Positions 1 to 9,745 are shown, counted from the first letter of the stretch. The stretch is 64,000 nucleotides of DNA from Mucilaginibacter sp. 44-25 (GCA_001898335.1 MKTS01000009.1:62001-126000); one strand, 5' to 3'. The notes: generated from the sequence alone by a model not told the origin. Numbers and translations are program-made.

Positions 1-1373
1 TTTATACGCACATAGTTCTCAAATGAGCCCCCGTACGAGCGCAAGAGGGTTTTAACAAAGGGGTCCCAGCCGGGGTTTTGTATCTGGAAGTTATATAATT
101 CCTCGTTAAGCACCTCAAACCTGAAACGCGAGGGCAAAAAAACACTCTCCGTAAATGACACGTACTCGTCCTGCTCCAGGAATTTCAACGCGTTAAGGGT
201 TTTAATGGCGTCGAGCTCAAAGCGGCTGCAAAACTCGGCTATGTCCAGGTCAAAGCTTATCCCCTCGCCTGCCTGGTAAGCCAATTGGCAGTAATTACCC
301 AGGCTGTGGTAGATCTTCTTGATCTCCTCAACCGACGGAAAGCTTTGCTGCATTTTCTTTTGATACAGTGCACGGTCTGCCGGGTGATAGAGCAGCACCG
401 CGTAGGCTTTATCTTCATCGCGCCCTGCCCTGCCTGCCTCCTGGTAATAAGCCTCGAGGCTATCAGGCATATCCTTGTGAATTACAAAGCGTACGTCTGG
501 CTTGTCAATCCCCATACCAAAGGCGTTGGTTGCCACAATTATGCGGGTAGCGTTACTTTTCCAGGCGTCCTGCTTTTCGGCGCGTTCATCGGCGGGTAAC
601 CCGGCATGGTAATAATCGGCACTGATATGGTGCCTGCGGTAATGCTGGGCTATTTCAAAGGTTTCCTTGCGGGTACGTACGTAAACTATGCCGCTACCGG
701 TGATACCATGGGCTACATCTAACAATTTACGCAGTTTATCCTCCGCTTCCTGTACCACGTAGCTCAGGTTTTTGCGCTCAAAACTTTTACGGAATACTGC
801 CCCGTTCCTAAACGCTAATTTTTCCTGTATATCGCCCTGCACATCGGCTGTAGCGCTGGCCGTTAAGGCTAACACCGGCACAGCGGGGTGCAGTTCGCGG
901 AGGCGGGCAATATGCAGGTATGGCGGCCGGAAATCATACCCCCACTGCGAAATACAATGCGCCTCATCAACCGCGAACAGGTTTACATTCATGTATTTGA
1001 TGCGCTCGCGCACCAGGTCAGACAATAAACGCTCGGGCGACAGATATAAAAACTTTACCGGGCCGTAAATACAATTATCAAGCGCGATATCTACCTCGCG
1101 CCTGCCCATGCCCGATACAATGGCCATTGCAGCTATGCCGCGTGCTTTCAGGTTTTCTACCTGGTCTTTCATCAGGGCGATGAGCGGCGATACCACAATG
1201 CATATCCCCTCTTTGGCTAAAGCAGGCACCTGGAAACAAACCGATTTACCCCCACCTGTTGGCAACAGCGCCAAGGTATCGCGGCCCTGCAATACGGATG
1301 TAACAATCTCCTCCTGCATAGGCCGGAACTGATGGTGCCCCCAGTATTGTTTCAGTATTTCGCGTGGTGTCAT
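1..1373 (-). CDS. recQ: ATP-dependent DNA helicase RecQ (3' part beyond window edge)
   Basis: Superfamily 2 3'-5' DNA helicase for recombination and fork repair. Translating the minus strand from the ATG at 1373 gives MTPREILKQYWGHHQFRPMQ, then Walker A (LLPTGGGKS), the DEAH box (AVDEAH), the LTASAT motif and the conserved ATNAFGMGIDKPDVR and YYQEAGRAGRD motifs of helicase motifs V and VI. The sequence stays open to base 1, so about 457 codons are visible and the C-terminus (rest of RQC/HRDC) is missing. It lies downstream of gltA on the same strand, separated by a strong terminator, so it is probably transcribed separately. Family assignment is secure. Confidence 0.95.
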   Translation of the reverse strand, partial: MTPREILKQYWGHHQFRPMQEEIVTSVLQGRDTLALLPTGGGKSVCFQVPALAKEGICIVVSPLIALMKDQVENLKARGIAAMAIVSGMGRREVDIALDNCIYGPVKFLYLSPERLLSDLVRERIKYMNVNLFAVDEAHCISQWGYDFRPPYLHIARLRELHPAVPVLALTASATADVQGDIQEKLAFRNGAVFRKSFERKNLSYVVQEAEDKLRKLLDVAHGITGSGIVYVRTRKETFEIAQHYRRHHISADYYHAGLPADERAEKQDAWKSNATRIIVATNAFGMGIDKPDVRFVIHKDMPDSLEAYYQEAGRAGRDEDKAYAVLLYHPADRALYQKKMQQSFPSVEEIKKIYHSLGNYCQLAYQAGEGISFDLDIAEFCSRFELDAIKTLNALKFLEQDEYVSFTESVFLPSRFRFEVLNEELYNFQIQNPGWDPFVKTLLRSYGGSFENYVRI

Positions 1374-1383
1374 TGCTTTTACG

Positions 1384-1410
1384 AAAAAAGCCCGGCAAGC
1401 GGGCTTCTAA
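1384..1410 (-). terminator. Rho-independent terminator after gltA
   Basis: A 7-bp stem AAGCCCG/CGGGCTT (1388-1394 with 1400-1406) closes a 5-nt loop. Read on the minus strand it is followed by six U residues. It sits between the gltA stop and the recQ start, so it should end gltA transcription. Confidence 0.8.
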
Positions 1411-1432
1411 AAAATATATTCTTGCAGGCTAT

Positions 1433-2719
1433 TTATCTGCTCTTTATATCTGTATAATCTCTGTTGATTTCGCCAACATAAACCTGGCGCGGCCTGCCAA
1501 TAGGCTCCTTATTGGTTTTCATTTCTTTCCACTGAGCAATCCATCCCGGTAAACGGCCAAGGGCGAACAACACGGTAAACATTTCTGTAGGGAAGCCCAG
1601 GGCCGTATAAATAATACCCGAGTAAAAGTCAACGTTAGGGTACAGTTTACGCTCCACAAAGTAAGGGTCGCTCAGGGCTACTTCTTCCAATTTTTTGGCA
1701 ATGTCCAGAGTTTCGTCCTGCACACCTAATTTTTCCAGGATATCATCGCATGCCTTTTTGATGATCTTGGCACGCGGGTCAAAGTTTTTGTACACACGGT
1801 GACCAAAACCCATTAAACGGAACGGATCGTTCTTGTCTTTCGCCTTGGCTACCCATTTATCTACATCGCCGCCATCCGCTTTAATTTTTTGCAGCATTTC
1901 TACCACAGCCTGGTTGGCGCCACCATGCAGCGGGCCCCAAAGCGCTGAAATACCTGCCGAAATAGACGCGTACAAGTTAGCATCTGATGAACCTACAATA
2001 CGCACAGTTGATGTAGAGCAGTTTTGCTCGTGATCGGCGTGCAGTATAAGCAGTTTGTTCATGGCATTCACCACTACAGGGTCAATTTCTATTTCCTCGG
2101 TGCGCTGACCAAAGGTCATGTGCATAAAATTGGTAACGTAATCGTATTTATTACGCGGGTAAATCACCGGGTGGCCTAATGATTTTTTGTATATCCATGA
2201 TACCAGGGTACTCATCTTAGCGATCAGCTTGATGATCTCCAGGTTCACCTCCTCTGCGGTAAGGCCCTGCTTAAGCGATGCCGGGTTAAAAGCCGCCAAA
2301 GCGCCTATCAAAGAGGATAGCTGCCCCATTGGATGTGAGCCGGAAGGGAAGCCATCAAAAAACTTTTTCATATCCTCATGCACAAGGGTATGATGGCTTA
2401 TTTCGTACTCAAACGCTTTTAACTGCTCTTCGGTAGGCAGGTTGCCATAAATTAACAGGTAAGCTACTTCAATAAACGTGCTTTTTTCGGCAAGCTCTTC
2501 TATTGCGTAACCGCGGTATTTTAATATTCCTGCTTCGCCGTCTAAAAAAGTGATAGCGCTTTTTGTGGCGCCGGTATTTTTGTAACCTATATCAAGCGTA
2601 ACATATCCGCTCTGGTCGCGCAGTTTAGAGATATCTATGGCTTTTTCGCCTTCAGTGCCTTCAATTACAGGGAGTTCGTAAGTTTTATCGCCAATTTTTA
2701 GTTGTGCATTCTCAGACAT
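1433..2719 (-). CDS. gltA: Citrate synthase
   Basis: Condenses oxaloacetate and acetyl-CoA to citrate, the first TCA step. The 428 residues match the hexameric type II enzyme in length. Visible catalytic residues are H265 (in GPLHGGAN), H307 (in GFGHRVYK) and D364 (in VDFYSG); HADHEQNCSTSTVR is also conserved. The start MSENAQLKIG fits the family. A TAnnTTTG box (TACATTTG on the minus strand) lies 20 nt upstream. It is divergent from the hybrid kinase gene and is followed by a hairpin terminator, so it is probably monocistronic. Confidence 0.97.
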   Translation of the reverse strand: MSENAQLKIGDKTYELPVIEGTEGEKAIDISKLRDQSGYVTLDIGYKNTGATKSAITFLDGEAGILKYRGYAIEELAEKSTFIEVAYLLIYGNLPTEEQLKAFEYEISHHTLVHEDMKKFFDGFPSGSHPMGQLSSLIGALAAFNPASLKQGLTAEEVNLEIIKLIAKMSTLVSWIYKKSLGHPVIYPRNKYDYVTNFMHMTFGQRTEEIEIDPVVVNAMNKLLILHADHEQNCSTSTVRIVGSSDANLYASISAGISALWGPLHGGANQAVVEMLQKIKADGGDVDKWVAKAKDKNDPFRLMGFGHRVYKNFDPRAKIIKKACDDILEKLGVQDETLDIAKKLEEVALSDPYFVERKLYPNVDFYSGIIYTALGFPTEMFTVLFALGRLPGWIAQWKEMKTNKEPIGRPRQVYVGEINRDYTDIKSR

Positions 2720-2739
2720 AGGATATTTAGTATTTGCAA

Positions 2740-2747
2740 CAAATGTA
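2740..2747 (-). promoter_or_regulatory. Probable gltA -7 promoter box
   Basis: TACATTTG on the minus strand is a full match to the Bacteroidota -7 consensus TAnnTTTG, 20 nt before the gltA ATG. I could not find a convincing -33 TTTG partner. Confidence 0.5.
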
Positions 2748-2863
2748 ATTAAATCTGCGTATTAAAAGCTGCCAGATGTATTTACGATCTGTAAAATTGT
2801 TATTAAGTAATTATATTGTCGTCCCTAATTTGTTTGGCTATAATTTAAATTTTATCCAGCTGC

Positions 2864-5800
2864 ATGCCGTTTAAAAATAAAACACCGTTTTTGTTTGATG
2901 ATGACATTATCATCAATCGGTTTGTGCTGCTGGGCATATTATTGGCCTGCCCATTATTACATTACCTATGCTACTATAACAATTATGACCCGGTTTGGTT
3001 GCGGGTAATTAATATGGCCGTTTGCCTGCCTGCTTTACTGCTATCATATGGTAAAAAAAACACATTCAGGGTGGCCATTTACTTTACTATTATCAGCAAC
3101 CTGGTTATTAATAATTACCTGTTGCTTGGTAATAATAATTTTGCGCATACCTATCTCTTAAACTCGTTAGTCATATTCACCGCGCTCACTTTATTTTGTA
3201 AAAAACGCGTTGAATTTGTCTGGCTTGCTATAATGAGTACCACAACCCTTTTTTGCGCCTATTTTTTTAACGATCGGGTACAATTAAACACGCTGCTTTT
3301 TACAACAGGTATATTTACTGCCATAACTTACATAGCTTACCTGGTAACCAAAGCTTATCAGGCGCGTTTTAACAAGGCGGTTAATAATACGGTTTTGCTT
3401 AACCGATCACTCCAAAACAGTGCTCAGCAGTTAGAGAAAACACAGCAACAGCTACACTCACTCATCAGCTCTGTTAATGACACTATTTTTGAATTTGATG
3501 AGAACCGCATATGTATAAATGCGTGGTTTGGCCCGCAAACGCCCCCTTACCTCAAGAAAGAACATTTCCTGAACAAAACTCTCTTACAGGCCATTGGAGA
3601 AGAACGTGCACGCCCGTTCACCAAGGTGTATGACTATGTAATAAAACACAAAAAGCCTTACAGTGTTGAATTTGCCTCGGTATATGGTGAACCAGGATGG
3701 TTTGTGGCAAAAGCCTCGCCGGTGATTGATATTGATGGCAACTATACCAAACGCATATCAGTTTCGGTGACAGAAATTACCGAACAAAAAAGGTTCGACG
3801 ACGCGCTGATCGAAAATAAAGACCTGTTAATGCAGGCCCAGCGCATTGCCAAAATAGGTAACTGGTGGTATGATGCCGAAACCAGTGAAAACTTTTGGTC
3901 GGAGAGCCTTTATAATATCCTGGAAATAGATGATATACCTGCCGGCATCAGCAAGCTTGATTATTACATGCAAATGGTACACCCGGACGACTTCGAGGCT
4001 GTACGCGATTATCTTAATAATATTAACATTTCTGCCGCCAGCAGTATCGATCATAAGTTTAATACACCGAAAGGCAACCTTAAATATTTAAAAATTTTAA
4101 GAGGCGAGTTGCAGCTACTTGGTAATGGTGAGCTGAAACGGGTAGTGGGCATTATACAGGATATAACCGAATCAAAGCTGAATGAGAAAGCCCTAAAAAT
4201 AAGCCAGGCCGAACTTTTGGAGGCACAAACCATAGCCAAAATAGGTAACTGGAAATGGGACAGCCGCAATAAGATACTTAGCTGGAGCGATGAGATCAAT
4301 TCTATTTTTGAGATCAGCGAAATGGATGTATCATCGTCCAGATTTGGCAAAATACTATTACAGTATACCCACCCAAACGATGTGTACATTGCACGCAACC
4401 TGTTTAAAAGCGGCGATAATAATGGCAACTCCTCCGAATATCGCATTATAACCCCTAAAGGCCATATAAAATACATAAGTGTAATTACCGGCAAACTCAT
4501 GTACCGCGAGGATGGCAGCGTGCGCAAAATTATAGGTACCCTACAGGATGTTACCCAACGGAAACAGGCCGAAATGGCCCACCGCCGTACCGAAAACAAA
4601 TACCGCCTGGTGCTGGAAACCATTAAACTCGCCGCCGTGTCGCTAAACGTGCAGGGAAAGGTTATTTTTTGCAATAAATACCTGGCCAACCTGTTAGGTT
4701 ATACCCAAACCGAAATAATGGGCATGGACTGGATGGAGCACTTTGTACCACGTGAGCATAGTGATATTATTACCGGTTGGTTTAGTAACGACAGTATAAA
4801 AGCGCATTATGTAAACCCCATAATTTGTCGTGATGGCGAACATCGCATCATTAGCTGGCAAAATACCGTAAGTTATGACGAAAACGGCCATATTAAAGAA
4901 ACTACCAGCATTGGTGAAGACATTACTATACAGCAAAAAGTAAGGCAGGAATTGATTATGGCCAAAGAACAGGCCGAAAGATCATCTCATTTTAAGTCCG
5001 AGTTCCTCTCTATCATGAGCCATGAGATACGCACCCCTATGAACGCGGTAATAGGTACCACTAACCTACTGCTGGAGGAAGACCCCAAACCCGAGCAGAT
5101 GGAGTACCTGAATATCCTCAAATTCAGCAGTGAAAACCTGCTTGCTATAATCAATGACATACTCGATTATAACAAAATTGAGGCGGGCAAACTGGTATTA
5201 AGCCATCTGCCGTTCAACATCCACCAGTTAGTACAAAATATCCGCCAGTCGTTTTACGCCAAAGCCGTTCAGAAAAACCTGGATATAGTATTAATTGATG
5301 ACCAGCAGATCCCGCTAATGCTTAACGGCGACCAAACGCGCCTTAGCCAGATATTGATTAACCTGGTGAGCAACGCCGTTAAGTTTACACATACGGGCAA
5401 GGTTACCATAGCGGTACAACAGCAGGAAGAAACAGCCAATGATGTTTTGATCAAGTTTACTATAGCCGACACAGGCATTGGCATGTCTGCCGAAAACCTG
5501 GCCGTTGTGTTTGACCCATTTATACAGGGTCCGCAAACCATTACGCATGAATACGGCGGCACCGGCCTTGGTTTGGCCATCACAAAACGCCTAATTGAGC
5601 TGCACCAAAGCCACATAGAAGTGAATAGCGAATTAGGCAGGGGTACAGCGTTTACCTTTGCCATTCGCTTCGGAAAAACACAGGCAGAACCGGTAGTGGT
5701 AACATTTGAAGATAAAAAAGACACCCCCGCCCTGCCGGTTAGCCTCCGGGGCAAGCATATATTGGTTGTAGACGACAACAAAATGAACCTGATGATAGCC

Positions 5801-6157
5801 GCGAAATTTCTGAAGAAATGGGACGCGAAAGTATCACAGGCTATTAACGGGCAGTTGGCTATTGATCAGCTCAAGGCGGGTGAACAGTTTGACCTGATTA
5901 TTATGGACCTGCAAATGCCGGTAATGGATGGCTTTGAAGCTACAACCATCATTAAGGCCGGTTACCCGCACATTCCTGTGATAGCTTTTACGGCTGACGC
6001 CATGCCCGAAACACATAAAAAAGCCTTTGATGCCGGCATGTGCGATTACCTTACCAAGCCATTTGCTCCTGAGGCTTTATTTGAAAAAGTTTCTAAATAC
6101 TGTAATGCAAGCCAGCAGTCGCAAACAAGTGAAATTCCGGATGGGCACAGCATGTGA
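2864..6157 (+). CDS. Hybrid sensor histidine kinase with four PAS domains and a receiver domain
   Basis: Membrane sensor kinase of 1097 residues. In order: about six hydrophobic segments (residues 18-165), four PAS/PAC-type repeats (roughly 197-312, 323-445, 447-566, 574-690), a HisKA dimerisation helix with the phospho-acceptor H720 (FLSIMSHEIRTPMN), a HATPase domain with N box (NAVKFT), G1 (D869-TGIG) and G2 (GGTGLGL, 898 on), and a C-terminal receiver with the acidic pair D970/D971 and phospho-acceptor D1015 (IIMDLQMP). It has no output domain and no response regulator beside it, so phosphate must pass to an Hpt protein or separate regulator; the Hpt protein at 33.5 kb is one candidate. 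The signal is unknown. Confidence 0.93.
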   Translation: MPFKNKTPFLFDDDIIINRFVLLGILLACPLLHYLCYYNNYDPVWLRVINMAVCLPALLLSYGKKNTFRVAIYFTIISNLVINNYLLLGNNNFAHTYLLNSLVIFTALTLFCKKRVEFVWLAIMSTTTLFCAYFFNDRVQLNTLLFTTGIFTAITYIAYLVTKAYQARFNKAVNNTVLLNRSLQNSAQQLEKTQQQLHSLISSVNDTIFEFDENRICINAWFGPQTPPYLKKEHFLNKTLLQAIGEERARPFTKVYDYVIKHKKPYSVEFASVYGEPGWFVAKASPVIDIDGNYTKRISVSVTEITEQKRFDDALIENKDLLMQAQRIAKIGNWWYDAETSENFWSESLYNILEIDDIPAGISKLDYYMQMVHPDDFEAVRDYLNNINISAASSIDHKFNTPKGNLKYLKILRGELQLLGNGELKRVVGIIQDITESKLNEKALKISQAELLEAQTIAKIGNWKWDSRNKILSWSDEINSIFEISEMDVSSSRFGKILLQYTHPNDVYIARNLFKSGDNNGNSSEYRIITPKGHIKYISVITGKLMYREDGSVRKIIGTLQDVTQRKQAEMAHRRTENKYRLVLETIKLAAVSLNVQGKVIFCNKYLANLLGYTQTEIMGMDWMEHFVPREHSDIITGWFSNDSIKAHYVNPIICRDGEHRIISWQNTVSYDENGHIKETTSIGEDITIQQKVRQELIMAKEQAERSSHFKSEFLSIMSHEIRTPMNAVIGTTNLLLEEDPKPEQMEYLNILKFSSENLLAIINDILDYNKIEAGKLVLSHLPFNIHQLVQNIRQSFYAKAVQKNLDIVLIDDQQIPLMLNGDQTRLSQILINLVSNAVKFTHTGKVTIAVQQQEETANDVLIKFTIADTGIGMSAENLAVVFDPFIQGPQTITHEYGGTGLGLAITKRLIELHQSHIEVNSELGRGTAFTFAIRFGKTQAEPVVVTFEDKKDTPALPVSLRGKHILVVDDNKMNLMIAAKFLKKWDAKVSQAINGQLAIDQLKAGEQFDLIIMDLQMPVMDGFEATTIIKAGYPHIPVIAFTADAMPETHKKAFDAGMCDYLTKPFAPEALFEKVSKYCNASQQSQTSEIPDGHSM

Positions 6158-6172
6158 TAGCCAATACGCAAA

Positions 6173-7420
6173 TTAATTGGTCCGGATAGCTTCTACAGGG
6201 TCCAGTTTGGCGGCAAACCAGGCAGGTAAAATACCTGAGAACATACCTATAACTACCGATATGCCTATGCCGTAGATAATATTGCCGGCATCCAGCACCA
6301 CCTGTACATCAAATATGGCTTTCACCGCGAAGGTGATAAGGTACACGAAAAACAACCCTATGAGCCCGCCAAGAATACACAATGCCACCGCCTCTATCAG
6401 GAACTGCAGCATAATGAAATAATTTTTGGCGCCTAATGATTTTTGTATACCAATGATGTTGGTACGTTCCTTAACAGAAACGAACATGATGTTGGCAATA
6501 CCAAAGCCGCCTACCAATACCGAAAATATACCTATTACAAAGCCTACCTTATTTAACACGCCAAACACTTTATCCAGCTGGTTAGTTAAAATGGTTGATT
6601 TGTTGAGCGAAAAATCATCCTCAGCGCCGGGACGTATGCTGTGTACAGAGCGCATGATACCCCTTACCTCGCTTTCCACTTCCACATCGGTGAGGTTATC
6701 TTTACCGCGCACCACTATCTGCGGGCCATATTTATCGCTTTCAATATCGATAACGTTTTTAGCGAAATTTAAAGGCAATAATATTTCATTGTCACTGGTA
6801 ATACCCAGCATGTCCTTACCCTCCTTGGTAAACACCCCTATAATGGTGATCTTACGGCCCATTATTTTAATTTGTTTACCCAAAGCGTTTCCGTCAGGAA
6901 ACAGGTTTGAGGCAATATCGGCACCGATAACTGTTACCGGCGCACCCGTGCGCGATTCGATCTCGGTGAAATAGCGGCCATCCTGCAGGTCAAAGTTCCA
7001 GGTCTTGTCATGGTCGTGCGATACCGCGTCGATCTGCGCGCCATCAACCGTATTGCTGCCGTATTTTACTGTACGGTTATCAATACTTATCTCATAAGAA
7101 ATAGCTTTAGCGGTTTGGCTGCGGCGGCTTATCTGGTCAAAATCCCGCAGTTTGGGTACCGGGCGTTGCATATACTTCCACCACGGAAAGTTCTCCTCAC
7201 CTACCCAGGGCCACTTTTGTATGTATATGCTGTTACTGCCCAGCTTATTAACACTCTTTTGCAGGTTGTTACGCAGCGTATCCACTGCTGATGATACTGC
7301 TATAATGGTAAAAATACCTATGGTAACCCCCAGCAGCGAAAGCATGGTACGCAGCTTGTTTTGCCTCAAAGCATCATAGGCAAACAGGAAACTTTCGCGG
7401 ATGAGTTTAAGTATGATCAT
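6173..7420 (-). CDS. MacB/FtsX-family ABC transporter permease
   Basis: Inner-membrane permease of 415 residues. An N-terminal membrane helix (about 21-43, LRTMLSLLGVTIGIFTIIAV) precedes a large periplasmic MacB_PCD-type domain, then three C-terminal helices of the FtsX domain (about 290-402), with the typical ending LPAWFAAKLDPVEAIRTN. Such permeases work with a LolD/MacB-type ATPase in lipoprotein transport, efflux or envelope functions. No ATPase is adjacent; the nearest is at 15.4-16.1 kb on the same strand. It converges with the hybrid kinase gene 16 nt away. The substrate cannot be told from sequence. Confidence 0.9.
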   Translation of the reverse strand: MIILKLIRESFLFAYDALRQNKLRTMLSLLGVTIGIFTIIAVSSAVDTLRNNLQKSVNKLGSNSIYIQKWPWVGEENFPWWKYMQRPVPKLRDFDQISRRSQTAKAISYEISIDNRTVKYGSNTVDGAQIDAVSHDHDKTWNFDLQDGRYFTEIESRTGAPVTVIGADIASNLFPDGNALGKQIKIMGRKITIIGVFTKEGKDMLGITSDNEILLPLNFAKNVIDIESDKYGPQIVVRGKDNLTDVEVESEVRGIMRSVHSIRPGAEDDFSLNKSTILTNQLDKVFGVLNKVGFVIGIFSVLVGGFGIANIMFVSVKERTNIIGIQKSLGAKNYFIMLQFLIEAVALCILGGLIGLFFVYLITFAVKAIFDVQVVLDAGNIIYGIGISVVIGMFSGILPAWFAAKLDPVEAIRTN

Positions 7421-7567
7421 ATATACAACTATCGGTTAACGGATTTTACCTTTTATAAAACAGTATGGTTTAGACGATGTTTATGCTCTTAAGTTACAGC
7501 ATTTTTTAATTAACCGCCTGTAACCCTTAATCATAAAAAATGGGGGCATAATTTATAATTTTTTTCT

Positions 7568-7575
7568 TACATTTG
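7568..7575 (+). promoter_or_regulatory. Probable queA -7 promoter box
   Basis: TACATTTG matches TAnnTTTG exactly and lies 26 nt before the queA ATG, leaving a leader of about 20 nt. That leaves no room for a preQ1 riboswitch. No clear -33 element was found. Confidence 0.5.
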
Positions 7576-7601
7576 CGCCCTAAAAATTCATATATATCAG
7601 C

Positions 7602-8651
7602 ATGAAATTATCTCAGTTCAAATTCAATTTACCTGAATCACTGATTGCCCATAACCCGTCTGACAAGCGCGATGAATCGCGTTTAATGGTTTTGCACCGC
7701 GATTCGGGCAAGATTGAGCATAAGATCTTTAAAGATGTTTTGGATTATTTTGATGACCAGGATGTAATGATCCTGAACAATACAAAAGTATTCCCGGCGC
7801 GCTTATACGGCAATAAAGAAAAAACCGGTGCTACTATTGAGGTATTTTTGCTGCGCGAACTAAACAAAGAGTTGCGCCTGTGGGATGTATTGGTTGATCC
7901 TGCACGTAAGATACGTGTTGGTAATAAGCTTTACTTTGGTGATGACGACCTGCTGATAGCAGAGGTGGTAGATAACACTACTTCACGCGGCCGTACTATC
8001 CGTTTCTTGTTTGACGGTACCGACGAGGAATTCCGCCGTAATGTGGAGATCCTGGGCGAAACACCGCTTCCTAAATATATTAAACGTAAGGCTACCGCCG
8101 AAGATAAAGAGCGCTACCAAACTATCTTCGCTAAAAACGAAGGCGCGGTTGCCGCCCCTACCGCGGGCCTGCACTTTAGCCGCGAGCTGATGAAACGCCT
8201 TGAACTAAAAGGTGTTGAATTTGCCGAGGTTACCCTGCACGTAGGTTTAGGTACTTTCCGCCAGGTGGAAGTAGAAGATTTGACCAAACACAAAATGGAT
8301 TCGGAGCAATTCATTATCGAGCAGAAACAAGCCGATATTGTTAACCGTGCCATTGAGCGTAAAAAACGTGTTTGCGCGGTAGGTACTACATCTATGCGTA
8401 CCATTGAATCTGCCGTATCGGCCAATAAAACGCTAAAGGCCGCTAACGACTGGACCAGCAAGTTCATTTTCCCGCCGTATGATTTTAGCATTGCCAACTC
8501 TATGATCACCAATTTCCACACGCCGGAGTCAACCCTGTTGATGATGATTTGCGCGTTTGGCGGTTACGAGCACGTAATGAATGCTTATGAAGTAGCGGTA
8601 AAAGAAAAATACCGTTTCTACAGCTACGGCGACGCGATGCTGATTATCTAA
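7602..8651 (+). CDS. queA: tRNA preQ1(34) S-adenosylmethionine ribosyltransferase-isomerase QueA
   Basis: Transfers and isomerises the ribosyl group of SAM onto preQ1 in tRNA to give epoxyqueuosine. The 349 residues match the family length. Conserved blocks are the start [56 protein letters not shown] and [12 protein letters not shown]. It is the partner in queuosine synthesis of tgt (51.3 kb in this window), although the two genes are unlinked. It is a single gene with its own promoter box and a repeat-rich 3' flank. Confidence 0.97.
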   Translation: MKLSQFKFNLPESLIAHNPSDKRDESRLMVLHRDSGKIEHKIFKDVLDYFDDQDVMILNNTKVFPARLYGNKEKTGATIEVFLLRELNKELRLWDVLVDPARKIRVGNKLYFGDDDLLIAEVVDNTTSRGRTIRFLFDGTDEEFRRNVEILGETPLPKYIKRKATAEDKERYQTIFAKNEGAVAAPTAGLHFSRELMKRLELKGVEFAEVTLHVGLGTFRQVEVEDLTKHKMDSEQFIIEQKQADIVNRAIERKKRVCAVGTTSMRTIESAVSANKTLKAANDWTSKFIFPPYDFSIANSMITNFHTPESTLLMMICAFGGYEHVMNAYEVAVKEKYRFYSYGDAMLII

Positions 8652-8760
8652 GTGATTAGAGGTTAGAGATTGGAGATTAGTTCTCCTTTCCAAAAAGTAT
8701 ATAAGGAGATATGGGGGTTACTCATATCTCTTTTTTGTTTTATACCTTTACCCCAACAAC

Positions 8761-8842
8761 GTCATGCCGAATTTATTTCGGCAACCCACATGCAAGGTTT
8801 ATAAACTTTTCTGATGGTATCCCGAAATAAATTCGGGGTGAC
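8761..8842. repeat. Intergenic dyad repeat (REP-like)
   Basis: A left arm at 8761-8782 (GTCATGCCGAATTTATTTCG...) pairs with a right arm at 8820-8842 (its near-perfect reverse complement ending GGGGTGAC), 37 nt apart. Each arm is also nearly self-complementary (GCCGAA...TTCGGC), so the element can fold as a branched hairpin. It lies between queA and ispD. The form suggests a dispersed palindromic element, but only one copy is visible here. Confidence 0.65.
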
Positions 8843-8856
8843 GGGAATATTTAAAT

Positions 8857-9567
8857 ATGTCAACCCATCACCAATCACCAATCACCAATCACCATTACGC
8901 TATCATCGTTGCCGGTGGTACGGGGAGCCGCATGCAATCGGCCTTGCCTAAACAATTTATTGAGCTTTGTGGCGAGCCGGTTTTAATGCATACCATCAGG
9001 GCGTTTTTTGAGAGCGGGGCCGCGCCTAAGATCATTTTGGCGCTAAACAGCCATTACCATGAGCTTTGGGCTGAGCTTTGCCAGCAGCATAACTTCACTA
9101 TCCCCCATACGGTTATAGCAGGCGGGGAAACCCGCTTCCACTCGGTAAAGAACGCGCTTGATGTTATTGATGAGGGCGATGCTGTTATAGCCGTGCATGA
9201 TGCCGTAAGGCCGCTTACTTCCGCCGAGATCATTAACGAGAGCTTCCGTTGCGCCGCGCAAAATGGCTCGGTGGTAACAGCGGTTAAAAGCCGCGATTCG
9301 GTGAGGCAGCTCAACGGCAACACCTCCGCTTGTTTAGACCGCGAAAGGATATACCTGGTACAAACCCCGCAAACTTTCCGGTGTGACGTGTTAAAAGCGG
9401 CCTACAGGCAACCCTATAATGAGTTGTTTACAGATGATGCTTCTGTTGTAGAAAAAAACGGTACTGCTGTTACGCTTATAGAAGGCAGCCACAGTAACAT
9501 CAAGATCACTTTTCCTGATGATATATTGATAGCCGAAACCTTATTACATAAAAAAGCCACCGGTTAA
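8857..9567 (+). CDS. ispD: 2-C-methyl-D-erythritol 4-phosphate cytidylyltransferase IspD
   Basis: Third step of the MEP isoprenoid pathway: CTP plus MEP to CDP-ME. The 236-residue protein shows the nucleotide-binding start AIIVAGGTGSRMQ, KQFIEL, the block VAVHDAVRPL and the end ITFPDDILIAE. The first 13 residues (MSTHHQSPITNHH) are encoded by a tandem heptamer repeat and precede the conserved core. No other ATG in this frame lies upstream of the core, and the frame closes at TGA 8839-8841, so the start at 8857 is forced. The later pathway enzyme ispE is at 55.7 kb. Confidence 0.95.
   Translation: MSTHHQSPITNHHYAIIVAGGTGSRMQSALPKQFIELCGEPVLMHTIRAFFESGAAPKIILALNSHYHELWAELCQQHNFTIPHTVIAGGETRFHSVKNALDVIDEGDAVIAVHDAVRPLTSAEIINESFRCAAQNGSVVTAVKSRDSVRQLNGNTSACLDRERIYLVQTPQTFRCDVLKAAYRQPYNELFTDDASVVEKNGTAVTLIEGSHSNIKITFPDDILIAETLLHKKATG
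8866..8893 (+). repeat. Tandem heptamer repeat inside the ispD 5' end
   Basis: Four consecutive 7-bp units: CATCACC followed by three AATCACC. They begin 9 nt after the A of the ispD ATG and are translated as part of the peptide HHQSPITNHH. Since 7 is not a multiple of 3, any change in copy number would shift the ispD frame. Confidence 0.85.
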
Positions 9568-9576
9568 ACCGGTGGC
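9556..9576 (-). terminator. Terminator shared by ispD 3' end and the downstream minus-strand gene
   Basis: A perfect 9-bp stem GCCACCGGT/ACCGGTGGC with a 3-nt loop overlaps the ispD stop codon. On the minus strand it is followed by TTTTTTAT, so it is a good terminator for the small membrane-protein gene at 9599-9745; on the plus strand it has no U-tract. Confidence 0.7.
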
Positions 9577-9598
9577 CGATATTTTACCTGCGTTATGC

Positions 9599-9745
9599 TC
9601 AGGCTCTTCTGATCACCCCCAGCAATAACGCGATGATAGCGATTACCAACAGAATGTGAATTAAACCACCTGCGTGGTTAACAAAAAATCCGAAGATCCA
9701 TCCGATTACCAGGATGACGGCGATAATGTACAATAAACTTCTCAT
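9599..9745 (-). CDS. Small lmo0937-type membrane protein, copy A
   Basis: A 48-residue hydrophobic protein, MRSLLYIIAVILVIGWIFG..., ending LLLGVIRRA. It has two predicted membrane helices linked by a short Gly/His turn. It is nearly identical in plan to the protein encoded 97 bp upstream (copy B), so the pair is a tandem duplication. Proteins of this kind are annotated as the lmo0937 family; their function is unknown, and stress induction is often supposed. The ATG at 9745 gives the same length as copy B. A strong terminator follows. Confidence 0.85.
   Translation of the reverse strand: MRSLLYIIAVILVIGWIFGFFVNHAGGLIHILLVIAIIALLLGVIRRA

Noticed and set aside
285..599. Open frame of 104 codons on the plus strand
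   Set aside because: It is antisense to recQ, whose motifs are clear on the minus strand.
7421..7601. preQ1 or other riboswitch before queA
   Set aside because: The promoter box leaves a leader of only about 20 nt.
8866..8893. CRISPR array from the short tandem units
   Set aside because: Units are 7-8 bp without spacers, and no cas gene is present.
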